The notes: generated by a model not told the origin, from the sequence alone. DNA of 64,000 nt from Clostridium_T sp040217795 (GCA_040217795.1 JBEHWK010000002.1:1-64000), one strand, 5' to 3'; positions 16,594-25,787 are shown, numbered from the stretch's first letter. Numbers and translations: made by a program.

Positions 16594-17262
16594 TTGAGAA
16601 TTTCAGTAGCTATAGATGGACCGGCAGGTGCAGGCAAAAGTACGATTGCTAAAATAATTGCAAAAAAACTTAATCTTATGTATATCAATACAGGAGCCAT
16701 GTATAGAGCCGTGGCAATGGAAGCCATGGAGAAAAACATTTCCTATAATGATATAGATAAATTAAACTCATTAATAGATGGGATGGAAATGCATTTTGAA
16801 AAGGATAATCTGATCCTGAACGGTACAGATATTCAGGAACAGTTATCATCACTTAAGGTAAGCAATAATGTTTCAAATTATGCCCAAGTGCCTGAGGTAA
16901 GAGAAAGACTGGTAAAACTTCAAAGGGATATGAGTAAAAAATATGATGTAATTATGGATGGAAGAGATATAGGCACAGTAGTGCTTAAAGATGCACCGTA
17001 CAAATTTTTTCTTACTGCTTCAGCAGCAGAAAGAGCCCAAAGAAGGCATGAAGAACTTAAGGCTAAAGGCATGGAAGTGGATTTTAATGAAATCCTAAAG
17101 GATATGGAAAGAAGAGATTTTATAGATTCCAACAGAAAAACTGACCCTTTGAAAAAAGCTGAGAATGCAATTGAAATTGATACAACTGGATTAAATATTG
17201 ACCAAGTTGTAAATAAAATTCTGGATTATATAAATAATAAAAACGAGGCATCAGTTTTATAG
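16594..17262 (+). CDS. cmk: Cytidylate kinase
   Basis: Cmk phosphorylates CMP and dCMP to the diphosphates using ATP. The 222-residue protein opens with the P-loop (AIDGPAGAGKSTIAKIIAKK), and has NTGAMYRA, the nucleotide-binding DGRDIGTVV and the lid region RRDFIDSNRKTDPL. The start chosen is the TTG at 16594, eight bases after AAAGGAAG. A TTG eleven codons earlier lacks a ribosome site and adds a non-conserved leader. It is 8 bases upstream of ispH-S1, the usual clostridial arrangement. Confidence 0.93.
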   Translation: MRISVAIDGPAGAGKSTIAKIIAKKLNLMYINTGAMYRAVAMEAMEKNISYNDIDKLNSLIDGMEMHFEKDNLILNGTDIQEQLSSLKVSNNVSNYAQVPEVRERLVKLQRDMSKKYDVIMDGRDIGTVVLKDAPYKFFLTASAAERAQRRHEELKAKGMEVDFNEILKDMERRDFIDSNRKTDPLKKAENAIEIDTTGLNIDQVVNKILDYINNKNEASVL

Positions 17263-17270
17263 GTGGTTAA

Positions 17271-19163
17271 ATGAGAAAAGTTATTTTAGCAGAAAATGCC
17301 GGGTTTTGTTTCGGAGTAAAAAGAGCAGTGGATGAGGCGGTTAAAAATAGAGAAGTATTTAATAGAAAAATATATACTTTAGGTCCCCTCATCCATAATA
17401 ATGACGTTGTGAATATGTTGGAAAACAAGGAAATCCATGCAGTTGAGCTTGAGGATATTGATTCTCTTGAAAAAGGGGATGTAATACTTATAAGATCTCA
17501 CGGTGTTTCAAAACATGTCTATGATCAATTAAAAGAAAAGGGCCTGACAGTTATAGATGCTACTTGTCCATTTGTTACAAATATTCAAAAAAAGGCTAAG
17601 CAGTATAGTGAAGACGGATATAAGATTATAATTATGGGAGATGAAAATCATCCGGAAGTAATTGGAATAAACGGCTGGTGCGAGAATAACGCTATAATTA
17701 CAAAAAACGGAATTATAGAGGAGCCTTTTTTAAATAAAGTATGTTTGCTTGCTCAGACAACAGAAAAGAAGGAAAATTGGGAATTGACCCTGAAAAATAT
17801 CTCTGAAAAAGCCAATGAGGTTATTTCCTTTAATACTATCTGTTCAGCCACTGATGTAAGGCAAAGAAGTGCAGATGAAATTTCAAAAAAAGTTCAGGCC
17901 ATGATTGTTGTAGGTGGTAAAAATAGTTCCAATACAACTAAGTTGTATGAGATATGTAAGAAGAATTGCCAAAAAACTTATTACGTTGAAAATTCAAAGG
18001 ATATCCCTTTAGAATTGATTAATAACAAAGATTTAGAATTAATAGGAGTAACTGCTGGAGCATCTACTCCGGATTGGGTAATTAAGGAGGTAATCAGTAT
18101 CATGGAAAATAACAACTCAGAAATGAATCAAATGGATTTGATGAACGAAATGGACAGGAAATTAACAATTGGTGAAGTGATTGATGTTGAAGTTCTGAAA
18201 GTGGATTATGATGCGGCATATGTTGCTATACCAGGGTATAAACTTGATGGTAAGATCCCTAAAAGTGAATTCACATTTAATACAAATGAAAATATTTTAG
18301 AAACTGTAAAAGTTGGAGATAAAATTAAAGCAAAGGTGTTAAGCTATAATTTTGAGGGATATGTTCTTTTGTCAAGAAAAGAAATTCAAAGAGAAGAAGC
18401 TTTTGAAGAGTTAAAGGGTGCAAAAGAATCTGATATGACTTTAGAGATAGAAATTACTGATGCTGCAAGAGGTGGATTGGTTTCACACTATAAAGGAATC
18501 AGAATATTTATACCACAATCTCAAATATCTGTTTCTTTCGTAAAGAATCTTCAGGATTATGTTGACAGAAAATTGAATGTAAAAATATTAAACCTTGAAG
18601 AAGGAAATGTTATTGCTTCAAGCAGGATAATTGAAGAATCTGAAAAGAAAGTTAAGGAAGATATTGCCTGGGGAACAATAAACGAAGGGGATGTTTTAAA
18701 GGTTAAGGTTCTAAGATTTGCAGAGTTTGGTGCTTTTGTGGATGTAAACGGACTGGATGGATTAATACCTCTTTCATTAATGGGTTATGGCAAAGTTTCA
18801 AAGCCTGAAGAAGTTTTGAAACTTGGAGAAGAAGTTGAAGCTAAAATTATTGCTATGGACAGAGAAAAAAATAAGCTTACATTAAGCATTAAAGATTTGT
18901 TAAGTGATCCATGGGAAGGAATTGAAGAAAAATACCCTGAAGGAACAATTGTCGTAGGAAAGGTAGTAAGAATTGCAGACTTTGGAGCTTTTGTTGAACT
19001 TGAAAAGGGTGTTGACGGACTTCTCCATATTTCACAGATTTCAAGAAGAAAAATTGAGCATCCATCAGAGGTACTTAAAATAAATGATGTTGTCAAAGCT
19101 AAGATACTGAGCGTTGACAGCGAGAAAAAGAAAATTGCGTTAAGCTCAAAGGTATTGGATTAA
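17271..19163 (+). CDS. ispH: IspH (HMBPP reductase) fused to ribosomal protein S1
   Basis: A 630-residue natural fusion. Residues 1 to about 280 are IspH, the [4Fe-4S] enzyme that makes IPP and DMAPP in the last step of the MEP pathway. Cluster cysteines sit in AGFCFGVKRAVD, DATCPFV and NTICSATD; conserved histidines are in LGPLIHNN, RSHGVS and GDENHPEVIG. After a short linker (about 281-300) come four S1 RNA-binding repeats, the last two well conserved (RFAEFGAFVDVNGLDGLIP and RIADFGAFVELEKGVDGLLH). The fusion is known in many Clostridia. It follows cmk by 8 bases and ends at a hairpin. Confidence 0.93.
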   Translation: MRKVILAENAGFCFGVKRAVDEAVKNREVFNRKIYTLGPLIHNNDVVNMLENKEIHAVELEDIDSLEKGDVILIRSHGVSKHVYDQLKEKGLTVIDATCPFVTNIQKKAKQYSEDGYKIIIMGDENHPEVIGINGWCENNAIITKNGIIEEPFLNKVCLLAQTTEKKENWELTLKNISEKANEVISFNTICSATDVRQRSADEISKKVQAMIVVGGKNSSNTTKLYEICKKNCQKTYYVENSKDIPLELINNKDLELIGVTAGASTPDWVIKEVISIMENNNSEMNQMDLMNEMDRKLTIGEVIDVEVLKVDYDAAYVAIPGYKLDGKIPKSEFTFNTNENILETVKVGDKIKAKVLSYNFEGYVLLSRKEIQREEAFEELKGAKESDMTLEIEITDAARGGLVSHYKGIRIFIPQSQISVSFVKNLQDYVDRKLNVKILNLEEGNVIASSRIIEESEKKVKEDIAWGTINEGDVLKVKVLRFAEFGAFVDVNGLDGLIPLSLMGYGKVSKPEEVLKLGEEVEAKIIAMDREKNKLTLSIKDLLSDPWEGIEEKYPEGTIVVGKVVRIADFGAFVELEKGVDGLLHISQISRRKIEHPSEVLKINDVVKAKILSVDSEKKKIALSSKVLD

Positions 19164-19185
19164 TAATATCAAATGCAGAATTTGA

Positions 19186-19223
19186 AAGGGTGTCTCAAAA
19201 GTAATTTTGGGAGCCCTTCTTTT
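19186..19223 (+). terminator. Terminator of the cmk-ispH operon
   Basis: AAGGG (19186-19190) pairs with CCCTT, and TCTCAAAA pairs with TTTTGGGA inside it. CTTCTTTT follows. Confidence 0.7.
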
Positions 19224-19269
19224 GAATCAATATTAGGATAAGGATTTTTATAGTGAAAGATGGTGTAAG

Positions 19270-20106
19270 ATGGAAACCAGCAAAACAATAGGGTTTGATT
19301 TAAACACTATGAGGATTCTTTCAAAAGAAGCCATTGAAAGTAATCCTCTTAATGAAGATTTTGAATCCGTTTATACAAATGCAGGATTTTTGAGAAGATA
19401 TATACTGAAATCTAACTTGGAGGTTTTCTGTTTTAATGATAAGCTGGGGTTTATCTGGAAAGAAAATATAAAAGAAAACTATGTCAATATTCGGGGCTTA
19501 TATTTTCAAGAGGGTTTCATACATCTGCCTGAAGGTATTTTTGACACGAATAAATTCTATACTTTTGAAACTACTGAGTCTTACCAAAATGTTAATATGC
19601 TCAGCAAAATGGGATTTTATATTTCTGAAAAAAGTATTGTTCTTCATAAGAAGTTGGAAACTGTTTTTGAAAGTGACTTGCATAATATATCGTTTCATAA
19701 AATAAATAGCATGGAAGATATGAAAATAAGAACAGAAATTCAAAATTCTATTTTTAAAGAGCAAAATAGAATTGATTTAAATATTGTGGACATTGCTTGT
19801 GATATGAAACAAAAATATTATATCAAGGATTTGTCTATAATAATGAAATACAAAAAAATCCCCGTAGCTTATGGACAGGTAATCTTTTTTAATAATCAGT
19901 ATCTGGTTGTAAATTTTGGGGTTGTGGATAAATACAGGAATAAAGGATACGGCAGGGCTCTTCTGAATAAATTGATATCTATCTGCAAAGAAAAGAAAAT
20001 TCAGGACTTATATATAAGAGTTTCTGAAGAGAATATTCCAGCGGCAAATCTATATTACTCATTAGGATTTCAATATGGTTACAAAGCTTTAACATGGAAC
20101 AAATAG
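19270..20106 (+). CDS. GNAT family N-acetyltransferase
   Basis: A 278-residue protein whose last 80 residues form a GNAT acetyltransferase domain. The acetyl-CoA loop is VDKYRNKGYGRALLNKLIS (R/Q-x-x-G-x-G) near residue 222, followed by RVSEENIPAANLYYSLGFQ. The first 140 residues resemble a degenerate, second GNAT-like half, rich in aromatic and charged residues, and were not assigned. The substrate is unknown. It is a single gene with its own downstream hairpin. The ribosome site before the ATG is weak. Confidence 0.8.
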   Translation: METSKTIGFDLNTMRILSKEAIESNPLNEDFESVYTNAGFLRRYILKSNLEVFCFNDKLGFIWKENIKENYVNIRGLYFQEGFIHLPEGIFDTNKFYTFETTESYQNVNMLSKMGFYISEKSIVLHKKLETVFESDLHNISFHKINSMEDMKIRTEIQNSIFKEQNRIDLNIVDIACDMKQKYYIKDLSIIMKYKKIPVAYGQVIFFNNQYLVVNFGVVDKYRNKGYGRALLNKLISICKEKKIQDLYIRVSEENIPAANLYYSLGFQYGYKALTWNK

Positions 20107-20150
20107 GCCGGCTAAAATCTTACTCAGTTGATAAGAAGATTTTAGCTGGC
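20107..20150. terminator. Hairpin between convergent GNAT and 54-residue genes
   Basis: A 15-bp stem with one G-U pair (20107-20121 with 20136-20150). T runs are weak on both sides, so termination may be shared and partial. Confidence 0.6.
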
Positions 20151-20159
20151 TTGAATATC

Positions 20160-20324
20160 TTATAACAAAGTATCCGCAGGGACATAAGAACTTTTGGTAT
20201 TTAAAACAGATTGGGTCAGCTTGTCATGATAATATCCTCTCTCAGAAATATCTCTTGTTCTGTCTTTATAGTTTTCCGGATTGGTATATTCATCCTTTTG
20301 ATTTGAAGCTTTAACATCATACAT
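20160..20324 (-). CDS. Small acidic/polar protein, 54 residues, unknown
   Basis: A short gene on the minus strand with an excellent AGGAGGTGG site about ten bases before its ATG. The product is hydrophilic and rich in Asp, Lys, Tyr and Ser (starting MYDVKASNQKDEYTNPENYK, ending SYVPADTLL). It has no cysteine, signal peptide or membrane segment. I do not recognise a family. It is divergent from miaB and converges on the GNAT gene. The strong ribosome site and the clean stop just before the shared hairpin are the reasons for calling it. Confidence 0.65.
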   Translation of the reverse strand: MYDVKASNQKDEYTNPENYKDRTRDISERGYYHDKLTQSVLNTKSSYVPADTLL

Positions 20325-20489
20325 AAATTTCTCCACCTCCTGTCTTAAGTATTCCCATATCTGAATTAGTTAATAACACATTTTTTTGAGTATCTTAAAT
20401 TAAAACTCTTTTAAATTCTATTCAAATTATATATAATAATTTAATGAATAATCATATATGACTTATGAAGTTAATTAAGGAGAATTAAA

Positions 20490-21824
20490 ATGCTGCAAAA
20501 GAAAGATTTAAAATATTCTATTGAAACTTGGGGTTGTCAGATGAATGAGGAAGATTCTGAAAAACTGTCAGGGATGCTGAAAAAAATTGGCTATTCAAAT
20601 ACTGAAGAAAGAGAAGATGCTGATATAATAATATTTAATACATGCTGTGTAAGGGAAAATGCTGAAAATAAAGTTTTTGGGAACCTGGGCCTTTTAAAGG
20701 CATTAAAACAAAAAAAACCGGATCTTATTATTGCTGTGTGCGGCTGCATGATGCAGCAGAAAGGTATGGCGGATAAGGTGCTGAAAACTTTCCCGTTTGT
20801 AGATATAATATTCGGTACTCATAATTCATATAAATTCCCTGAATATCTGGATCGAGTTCAAAAAGAAGGCGTTCAGGTAAAGGAAATTATAAATAAGGAA
20901 GAAGGAATTGTAGAAGGGGTGCCTATAGACAGAAAAAGCGATGTGAAAGCTTTTGTAACAATTATGTATGGGTGCAATAACTTTTGTACATATTGTGTAG
21001 TTCCTTACGTAAGAGGCAGGGAAAGAAGCAGAAAGCCGGAAGACATACTAAAGGAAATTAATGAGCTGATTGCCCTTGGGTATAAAGAAATTACTCTACT
21101 TGGTCAAAATGTAAATTCCTACGGTAAAGACTTAGGGGAAGATATGACATTTGCTAAACTTCTAAGGACTATAAATGAAGTTGAAGGTTTGGAAAGAGTG
21201 AGGTTTATGACATCACATCCTAAAGATCTTACAGACGATGTAATAAATGCTGTTAAAGAATGCGATAAACTTTGCGAACAAATCCACTTGCCTGTTCAAA
21301 GCGGATCTACAAGAGTATTGAAAGAAATGAACAGAAGCTACACTAAAGAACAGTACATTGAACTTGCTGAAAAAATAAGAAAAGAAATTCCGGATGTATC
21401 TATTTCAACAGATATTATAATAGGATTCCCTGGAGAAACTGAGGAAGATTTCCTTGAAACCCTGGATTTAGTGAAAAAAGTTGAATTTGATTCAGCTTTC
21501 ACATTTATTTATTCAAGAAGAAAATATACTCCTGCAGACAGAATGGAAAATCAGGTTCCTGAAGAAGTTAAACATGAAAGGTTCAACAGGCTTGTTAAGC
21601 TTGTAAATGAGATAATTGAAAAAAGAAACAAACAGTATGAAAATAAAGTCCTTGAAGTGCTTGTTGAAGGAAAAAGCAAAAACCAGGAAGACAGATTTAC
21701 AGGCAGAACAAGAAACGGAAGGCTTGTAAACTTTGAAGGAAGAAACGATACTGTGGGAAGCCTTGTTAATGTGAAAATATTAAAGGCAGGATCCTTCTCT
21801 CTTACAGGTGAAGAGATTAAATAA
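20490..21824 (+). CDS. miaB: tRNA-i6A37 methylthiotransferase
   Basis: MiaB is a radical-SAM enzyme with two Fe-S clusters that adds a methylthio group to i6A37 of tRNAs. The 444-residue protein has the N-terminal MTTase domain with its three cysteines (TWGCQMNEED, NTCCVREN, VCGCMMQ), the radical-SAM triad in MYGCNNFCTYCVVPY (about residue 157) and a C-terminal TRAM domain. The length is normal. AAGGAG precedes the ATG. It is monocistronic and shares a terminator with convergent nadE. The target adenosine must first be prenylated by MiaA, which is not in this window. Confidence 0.95.
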   Translation: MLQKKDLKYSIETWGCQMNEEDSEKLSGMLKKIGYSNTEEREDADIIIFNTCCVRENAENKVFGNLGLLKALKQKKPDLIIAVCGCMMQQKGMADKVLKTFPFVDIIFGTHNSYKFPEYLDRVQKEGVQVKEIINKEEGIVEGVPIDRKSDVKAFVTIMYGCNNFCTYCVVPYVRGRERSRKPEDILKEINELIALGYKEITLLGQNVNSYGKDLGEDMTFAKLLRTINEVEGLERVRFMTSHPKDLTDDVINAVKECDKLCEQIHLPVQSGSTRVLKEMNRSYTKEQYIELAEKIRKEIPDVSISTDIIIGFPGETEEDFLETLDLVKKVEFDSAFTFIYSRRKYTPADRMENQVPEEVKHERFNRLVKLVNEIIEKRNKQYENKVLEVLVEGKSKNQEDRFTGRTRNGRLVNFEGRNDTVGSLVNVKILKAGSFSLTGEEIK

Positions 21825-21845
21825 ACTTAAAATGATATCATAAAG

Positions 21846-21875
21846 GAGAGCTGATTTTAATCAGCTCTCATTTTA
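21846..21875. terminator. Shared terminator of miaB and nadE
   Basis: GAGAGCTGAT (21846-21855) and ATCAGCTCTC (21860-21869) form a perfect 10-bp stem with a TTTA loop, followed by ATTTTAT. It lies between two converging genes. Confidence 0.85.
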
Positions 21876-21877
21876 TA

Positions 21878-23794
21878 TCAGTTGAATTTTTTCAGCCAGC
21901 CTGATGCAGAGGCATCTGACGGCATTCTCCAGTCACCTCTTGGAGAAAGAGATATAGTACCTACTTTTGGTCCGTCAGGAATAGCACTTCTTTTAAATTG
22001 TTGTGAAAAGAACCTTGCTATAAATTTTTTCAGCCATTTTTCTACTGTATCAGCATCATAATCATCCTTGAAGGCTTCTTTTGCTAAAAAGAATATTCTC
22101 TCAGGCGTTGAACCATGTCTTACAAAGTGATATAAGAAGAAGTCGTGAAGTTCATATGGTCCAACAATATCTTCAGTTTTCTGCACTATTTCACCGGTAC
22201 AGTCCTTAGGAAGAAGTTCTGGTGAAACAGGCGTATCTAAAATATCCAGGAGGGTTTCCTTTACCATTGGTGAAGACTCAAAATCTGCAACATATTTTAC
22301 AAGATACCTTACCAGGGTTTTTGGAACAGATGTATTTACAGCATACATGCTCATATGGTCCCCGTTGTATGTGCACCAGCCAAGGGCTAATTCTGAAAGA
22401 TCTCCGGTACCTATTAACAAGCCCGCTTCCTTATTAGCCAGGTCCATGAGAATCTGTGTCCTTTCCCTTGCCTGAACATTTTCGTATGTGACATCATGTA
22501 TATTCTTATCATGACCAATGTCTTTAAAATGCTTTAAACAGGAATCCATAATATTTATTTCTCTTAAATCACACCCAAGTTCACTGCATAAAGTCAATGC
22601 GTTGTTGTAGGTCCTGTCTGTGGTTCCAAATCCAGGCATTGTTATAGTAATTATATTTTTCTTATCTAATCCAAGCAATTCAAATGTTTTATATATAACA
22701 AGAAGTGCAAGGGTAGAGTCCAGCCCCCCTGAAATCCCTATAACCGCTTTCTTCAAATTTGTATGCTCCATCCTTTTGGCTAGTGCTGAAGACTGGATAA
22801 GGAAAATTTCCTTGCATCGCAATTCCCTTTCCATGTCGTTTGAAGGAACAAAAGGATGTTTCGATATATGTCTGTCAAAATCAATTAATTTATTATTCTT
22901 AAATTCAAAATCAATAAATTCAGGTTCAAAAACAGATTGCTTACCAGAGTCTCTGAAGCTTATATTCTTGCACCTTTCAGAATTTAACTTAAACACATCA
23001 ATGAAGCTGTATATAATTTCGTTTTCTCTTTGAAAACGCTGGTTTTCCCGCAAAACTGATCCGTTTTCACTGATAATAAGATGACCGGAGAATAACAGAT
23101 CTGTAGTTGATTCATGTACTCCGGCAGAAGAATATATATATCCGCTCATACAGCGGCCGCTTTGATTTTCCACCAAAGATCTCCTGTAGCTGCTTTTAGA
23201 TACAAGTTCATTTGAAGCGGAAGGATTACATATTATGTTTGCCCCGGCCAAAGAAAGATAAGAGGAAGGGGGGATCACCACCCATAAATCTTCGCATATT
23301 TCAATTCCTACTTTAACATCTCCGCTGTTGAATATCAGATTTGTGCCAAAGGGAATATTTTTTTGAAATGCCAGATTAACTGTTCTGTCTGTCAAATTGA
23401 AAGCATCTGTAAACCAGCGCTTTTCGTAGAATTCAGTGTAATTAGGTATATAAGATTTTGGAATAATTCCAAGAATTTTACCTTCAAAAATGACATAAGC
23501 ACAGTTATATAGAGTATAATTAAATTGTAGCGGCGAACCTACTATAATCAGTATGTCTTTACCAATTGAAAAGTTACATATTGATTTTATGGATTCATAA
23601 GAGCTTTCTATAAGAGTGTGTTGGGTGAACAGATCCGCACAGGTATATGAAGTTACAGCTAACTCAGGAAAAACTATTATTTTTGAATTTTTTGAAGAGG
23701 CTTCCTCTATTTGAAGAAGGATATTTTTCAAGTTGTATTCTGCATCGGCTACCCTGGTTTTAGGACAGGCAGATGCAACCTTTATAAAGTCCAT
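21878..23794 (-). CDS. nadE: Glutamine-dependent NAD+ synthetase
   Basis: NadE converts deamido-NAD to NAD+ with ATP and ammonia, here made from glutamine in the same chain. The 638-residue length is the two-domain form. The N-terminal nitrilase-type glutaminase (to about residue 290) shows its catalytic set: VFPELAVTSY (Glu), GIIPKSYIPNY (Lys) and VGIEICEDLWV (Cys). The synthetase domain carries the PPi loop GISGGLDSTLALLV near residue 350 and LIGTGDLSELALGW. It is monocistronic, with GGAGATG before the ATG. A niacin-type transporter gene (46813) may feed the same pathway. Confidence 0.95.
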   Translation of the reverse strand: MDFIKVASACPKTRVADAEYNLKNILLQIEEASSKNSKIIVFPELAVTSYTCADLFTQHTLIESSYESIKSICNFSIGKDILIIVGSPLQFNYTLYNCAYVIFEGKILGIIPKSYIPNYTEFYEKRWFTDAFNLTDRTVNLAFQKNIPFGTNLIFNSGDVKVGIEICEDLWVVIPPSSYLSLAGANIICNPSASNELVSKSSYRRSLVENQSGRCMSGYIYSSAGVHESTTDLLFSGHLIISENGSVLRENQRFQRENEIIYSFIDVFKLNSERCKNISFRDSGKQSVFEPEFIDFEFKNNKLIDFDRHISKHPFVPSNDMERELRCKEIFLIQSSALAKRMEHTNLKKAVIGISGGLDSTLALLVIYKTFELLGLDKKNIITITMPGFGTTDRTYNNALTLCSELGCDLREINIMDSCLKHFKDIGHDKNIHDVTYENVQARERTQILMDLANKEAGLLIGTGDLSELALGWCTYNGDHMSMYAVNTSVPKTLVRYLVKYVADFESSPMVKETLLDILDTPVSPELLPKDCTGEIVQKTEDIVGPYELHDFFLYHFVRHGSTPERIFFLAKEAFKDDYDADTVEKWLKKFIARFFSQQFKRSAIPDGPKVGTISLSPRGDWRMPSDASASGWLKKFN

Positions 23795-24048
23795 CGAATC
23801 ATCTCCATCTATATATTTATTAATAAATCATACTAACAAATTTTAGCATAAAATATATTTTTAAAGTATATTTTATTCCATAAAATTATAATAATTAGAA
23901 AACTTAAGAAAATCAATGAAAAAAAGCGATAAGAATTAATAACCTGCATTATAGGTTAAAAAAAACCTCATAATGAGGTGAAGAATATGTTGTAATATAT
24001 TTCTCTATAAGATATATTATTATTAAACTTGTTAAGGAGGGAAGAAGT

Positions 24049-24492
24049 ATGGAAAATGGGTTTGTTGCTGTTTGGCTCATAATTGCTGTGGCTTTTTTTG
24101 CTGCAGATATATTTACTTCAGCATTTCTGTTTGTCTGGTTTGGATTTGGAGCATTGGTTTCAATGGTTGGCGCAATATTTGGACTAGCCCTTGAATTTCA
24201 GATTTTACTGTTTTTAGTTGCAAGCTTAGCAATTACAGCTATAGGATATCCCTGGGCACAGAAAAAATTTAAATTAAACATGAAAAGAACGAAAACAAGA
24301 GATGAGGAGCAGATAGGTGCGGTATATAAGGCAACTTCTGATATTGATAGCGAAGGAGAAATAAAACTCGACGGGGTTCTTTGGAAAGTCATAAATAAAG
24401 ATGGAAAAATATATTCTGGTGACAGCTACAGAATTACAGGATTTAAAGGGAATAAAATTATTATTGAAAAGTCGGAGGATGATTTGAAATGA
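24049..24492 (+). CDS. NfeD-like membrane protein
   Basis: A 147-residue short NfeD-type protein. Two or three hydrophobic segments fill about residues 5-75, and the C-terminal OB-fold domain (IGAVYKATSDIDSEGEIKLDGVLWKV, then GDSYRITGFKGNKIIIEK) follows. It lacks the ClpP-like protease part of long NfeD proteins. It overlaps the SPFH gene by four bases (ATGA). NfeD and SPFH proteins work together in membrane microdomains, so the two are likely one functional unit. AAGGAGGG precedes the ATG. Confidence 0.9.
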   Translation: MENGFVAVWLIIAVAFFAADIFTSAFLFVWFGFGALVSMVGAIFGLALEFQILLFLVASLAITAIGYPWAQKKFKLNMKRTKTRDEEQIGAVYKATSDIDSEGEIKLDGVLWKVINKDGKIYSGDSYRITGFKGNKIIIEKSEDDLK

Positions 24493-25424
24493 AAGAATTA
24501 GTATTAACAGGTATTTTTGCATTTATTCTATTGGTAATATTTGTATCTTCAATCAAGGTAGTCAATACAGGAAATCTTTTTGTTTTGGAGAGGTTCGGGC
24601 AATTTTTCAGAGTATTGGAACCGGGATGGCATTTTACAATTCCTTTTGCAGATTTTGTAAGAAAAAGGGTATCAACAAAGCAGCAGATATTAGATATACA
24701 GCCACAGGCCGTTATCACGAAAGATAATGTTAAGATATCCATTGATAATGTTATTTTCTATAGAGTTCTTAATGCAAAAGATGCTGTCTACAACATAGAA
24801 GACTATAAATCAGGTATCATTTATTCAACTATAACAAATATGAGAAATATAGTTGGTAATATGACATTGGATGAAGTTCTCTCAGGACGTGACATGATTA
24901 ACCGTGAATTGCTGAAGGTAGTGGATGATATAACTGATGCTTATGGTATTAAAATACTTTCTGTGGAGATAAAAAATATTATTCCTCCATCAGAAATACA
25001 ACAGGCAATGGAAAAGCAGATGAGAGCGGAAAGAGACAAGAGAGCTGTAATTTTAGAAGCAGAAGGGGCAAGACAGTCAGCCATAGCAAGAGCAGAAGGT
25101 GATAAACAATCCAAAATATTGCAGGCTGAAGCTGAAAAAGAAGCAAATATCAGAAGAGCTGAAGGATTAAAAGAATCCCAGCTTCTGGAGGCAGAAGGAA
25201 AGGCTAAAGCTATTGAAGTTGTAGCTAAAGCTCAAGCAGAAGCTGTAACATTGGTAAACAGAGCTATAATTGAATCTGGCACAAATGAACAGGTAATAGC
25301 TTTAAAACAGATTGAAGCTCTTCAGGAAATGGCTAAAAATCCTGCTAACAAGCTTATATTACCAAACGAAACACTATCTTCATTAGGCAGCATTGCCGCA
25401 ATAGCAGAAACATTGAAAAAATAA
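24489..25424 (+). CDS. SPFH/Band 7 (stomatin, QmcA-like) protein
   Basis: A 311-residue stomatin-type protein anchored by one N-terminal membrane segment (LVLTGIFAFILLVIFVSSI). The SPFH domain runs from about residue 25 to 180 (NTGNLFVLERFGQFFRVLEP, LDIQPQAVITKDNV). A long, charged coiled coil follows (about 180-250, rich in AEGAR/AEGDK repeats). It resembles QmcA and slipin rather than FloA/FloT. Such proteins form large oligomers and organise membrane microdomains. It is the second gene of the nfeD pair and ends at a terminator just before repeat copy 2. Confidence 0.92.
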   Translation: MKELVLTGIFAFILLVIFVSSIKVVNTGNLFVLERFGQFFRVLEPGWHFTIPFADFVRKRVSTKQQILDIQPQAVITKDNVKISIDNVIFYRVLNAKDAVYNIEDYKSGIIYSTITNMRNIVGNMTLDEVLSGRDMINRELLKVVDDITDAYGIKILSVEIKNIIPPSEIQQAMEKQMRAERDKRAVILEAEGARQSAIARAEGDKQSKILQAEAEKEANIRRAEGLKESQLLEAEGKAKAIEVVAKAQAEAVTLVNRAIIESGTNEQVIALKQIEALQEMAKNPANKLILPNETLSSLGSIAAIAETLKK

Positions 25425-25431
25425 CAGATTT

Positions 25432-25472
25432 GGGGCAGATTGCATTTTGTGTGCACTGTCCCGAATTTTTTT
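25432..25472 (+). terminator. Terminator of the nfeD-SPFH operon
   Basis: GGGGCAG (25432-25438) pairs with CTGTCCC (25456-25462) and TGCA with TGCA inside it. A seven-T run follows. The gene-free stretch from here to 25787 otherwise contains repeat copy 2 (25477-25687) and a lone TATAAT (25748-25753) without a clear -35 box, which is the likely alr promoter. Confidence 0.8.
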
Positions 25473-25476
25473 GGCT

Positions 25477-25687
25477 TATAGAGAACTAACTTCAACTATT
25501 AACTTATACATATAATTCAAAAACTCTAAAATATTCTTCATTATAAAACTTCCAGGGGTCGAACCTATAGAGCAGTGAAGCTTTATAACTCACAATATAA
25601 GAGTTTTACGAATTATATTTACATGTCGCTTCTTCTTTTAACTCTCGAAGAAATAAACATGCATGAGTTAAATAATAGTTCTCTATA
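25477..25687 (+). repeat. Intergenic repeat element, copy 2
   Basis: The best-bounded copy, 211 bp, with perfect 12-bp terminal inverted repeats (TATAGAGAACTA at 25477-25488, TAGTTCTCTATA at 25676-25687). TTAACTTATACAT near the left end and ATGCATGAGTTAA near the right are the subterminal inverted repeats. Internal stems include TTATAAAACTTC with GAAGCTTTATAA (one mismatch) and TTCTTC with GAAGAA. It sits between the SPFH terminator and alr and encodes no protein. Confidence 0.9.
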
Positions 25688-25787
25688 TTTACCATCAGTT
25701 TTTTAGAAGTCTTTTTTCATAATGGTGTATTAAAAGAAAAAATTTGATATAATTAACATGTCGGATTAAATTAAAAGGAGCTTGATG

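Noticed and set aside
25540..25575. A tRNA T-arm-like GGTTCGA in the repeat element (reverse strand)
   Set aside because: Only one of three copies has it in that form; there is no acceptor stem, anticodon arm or CCA end, so this is not a tRNA or tRNA-like gene.
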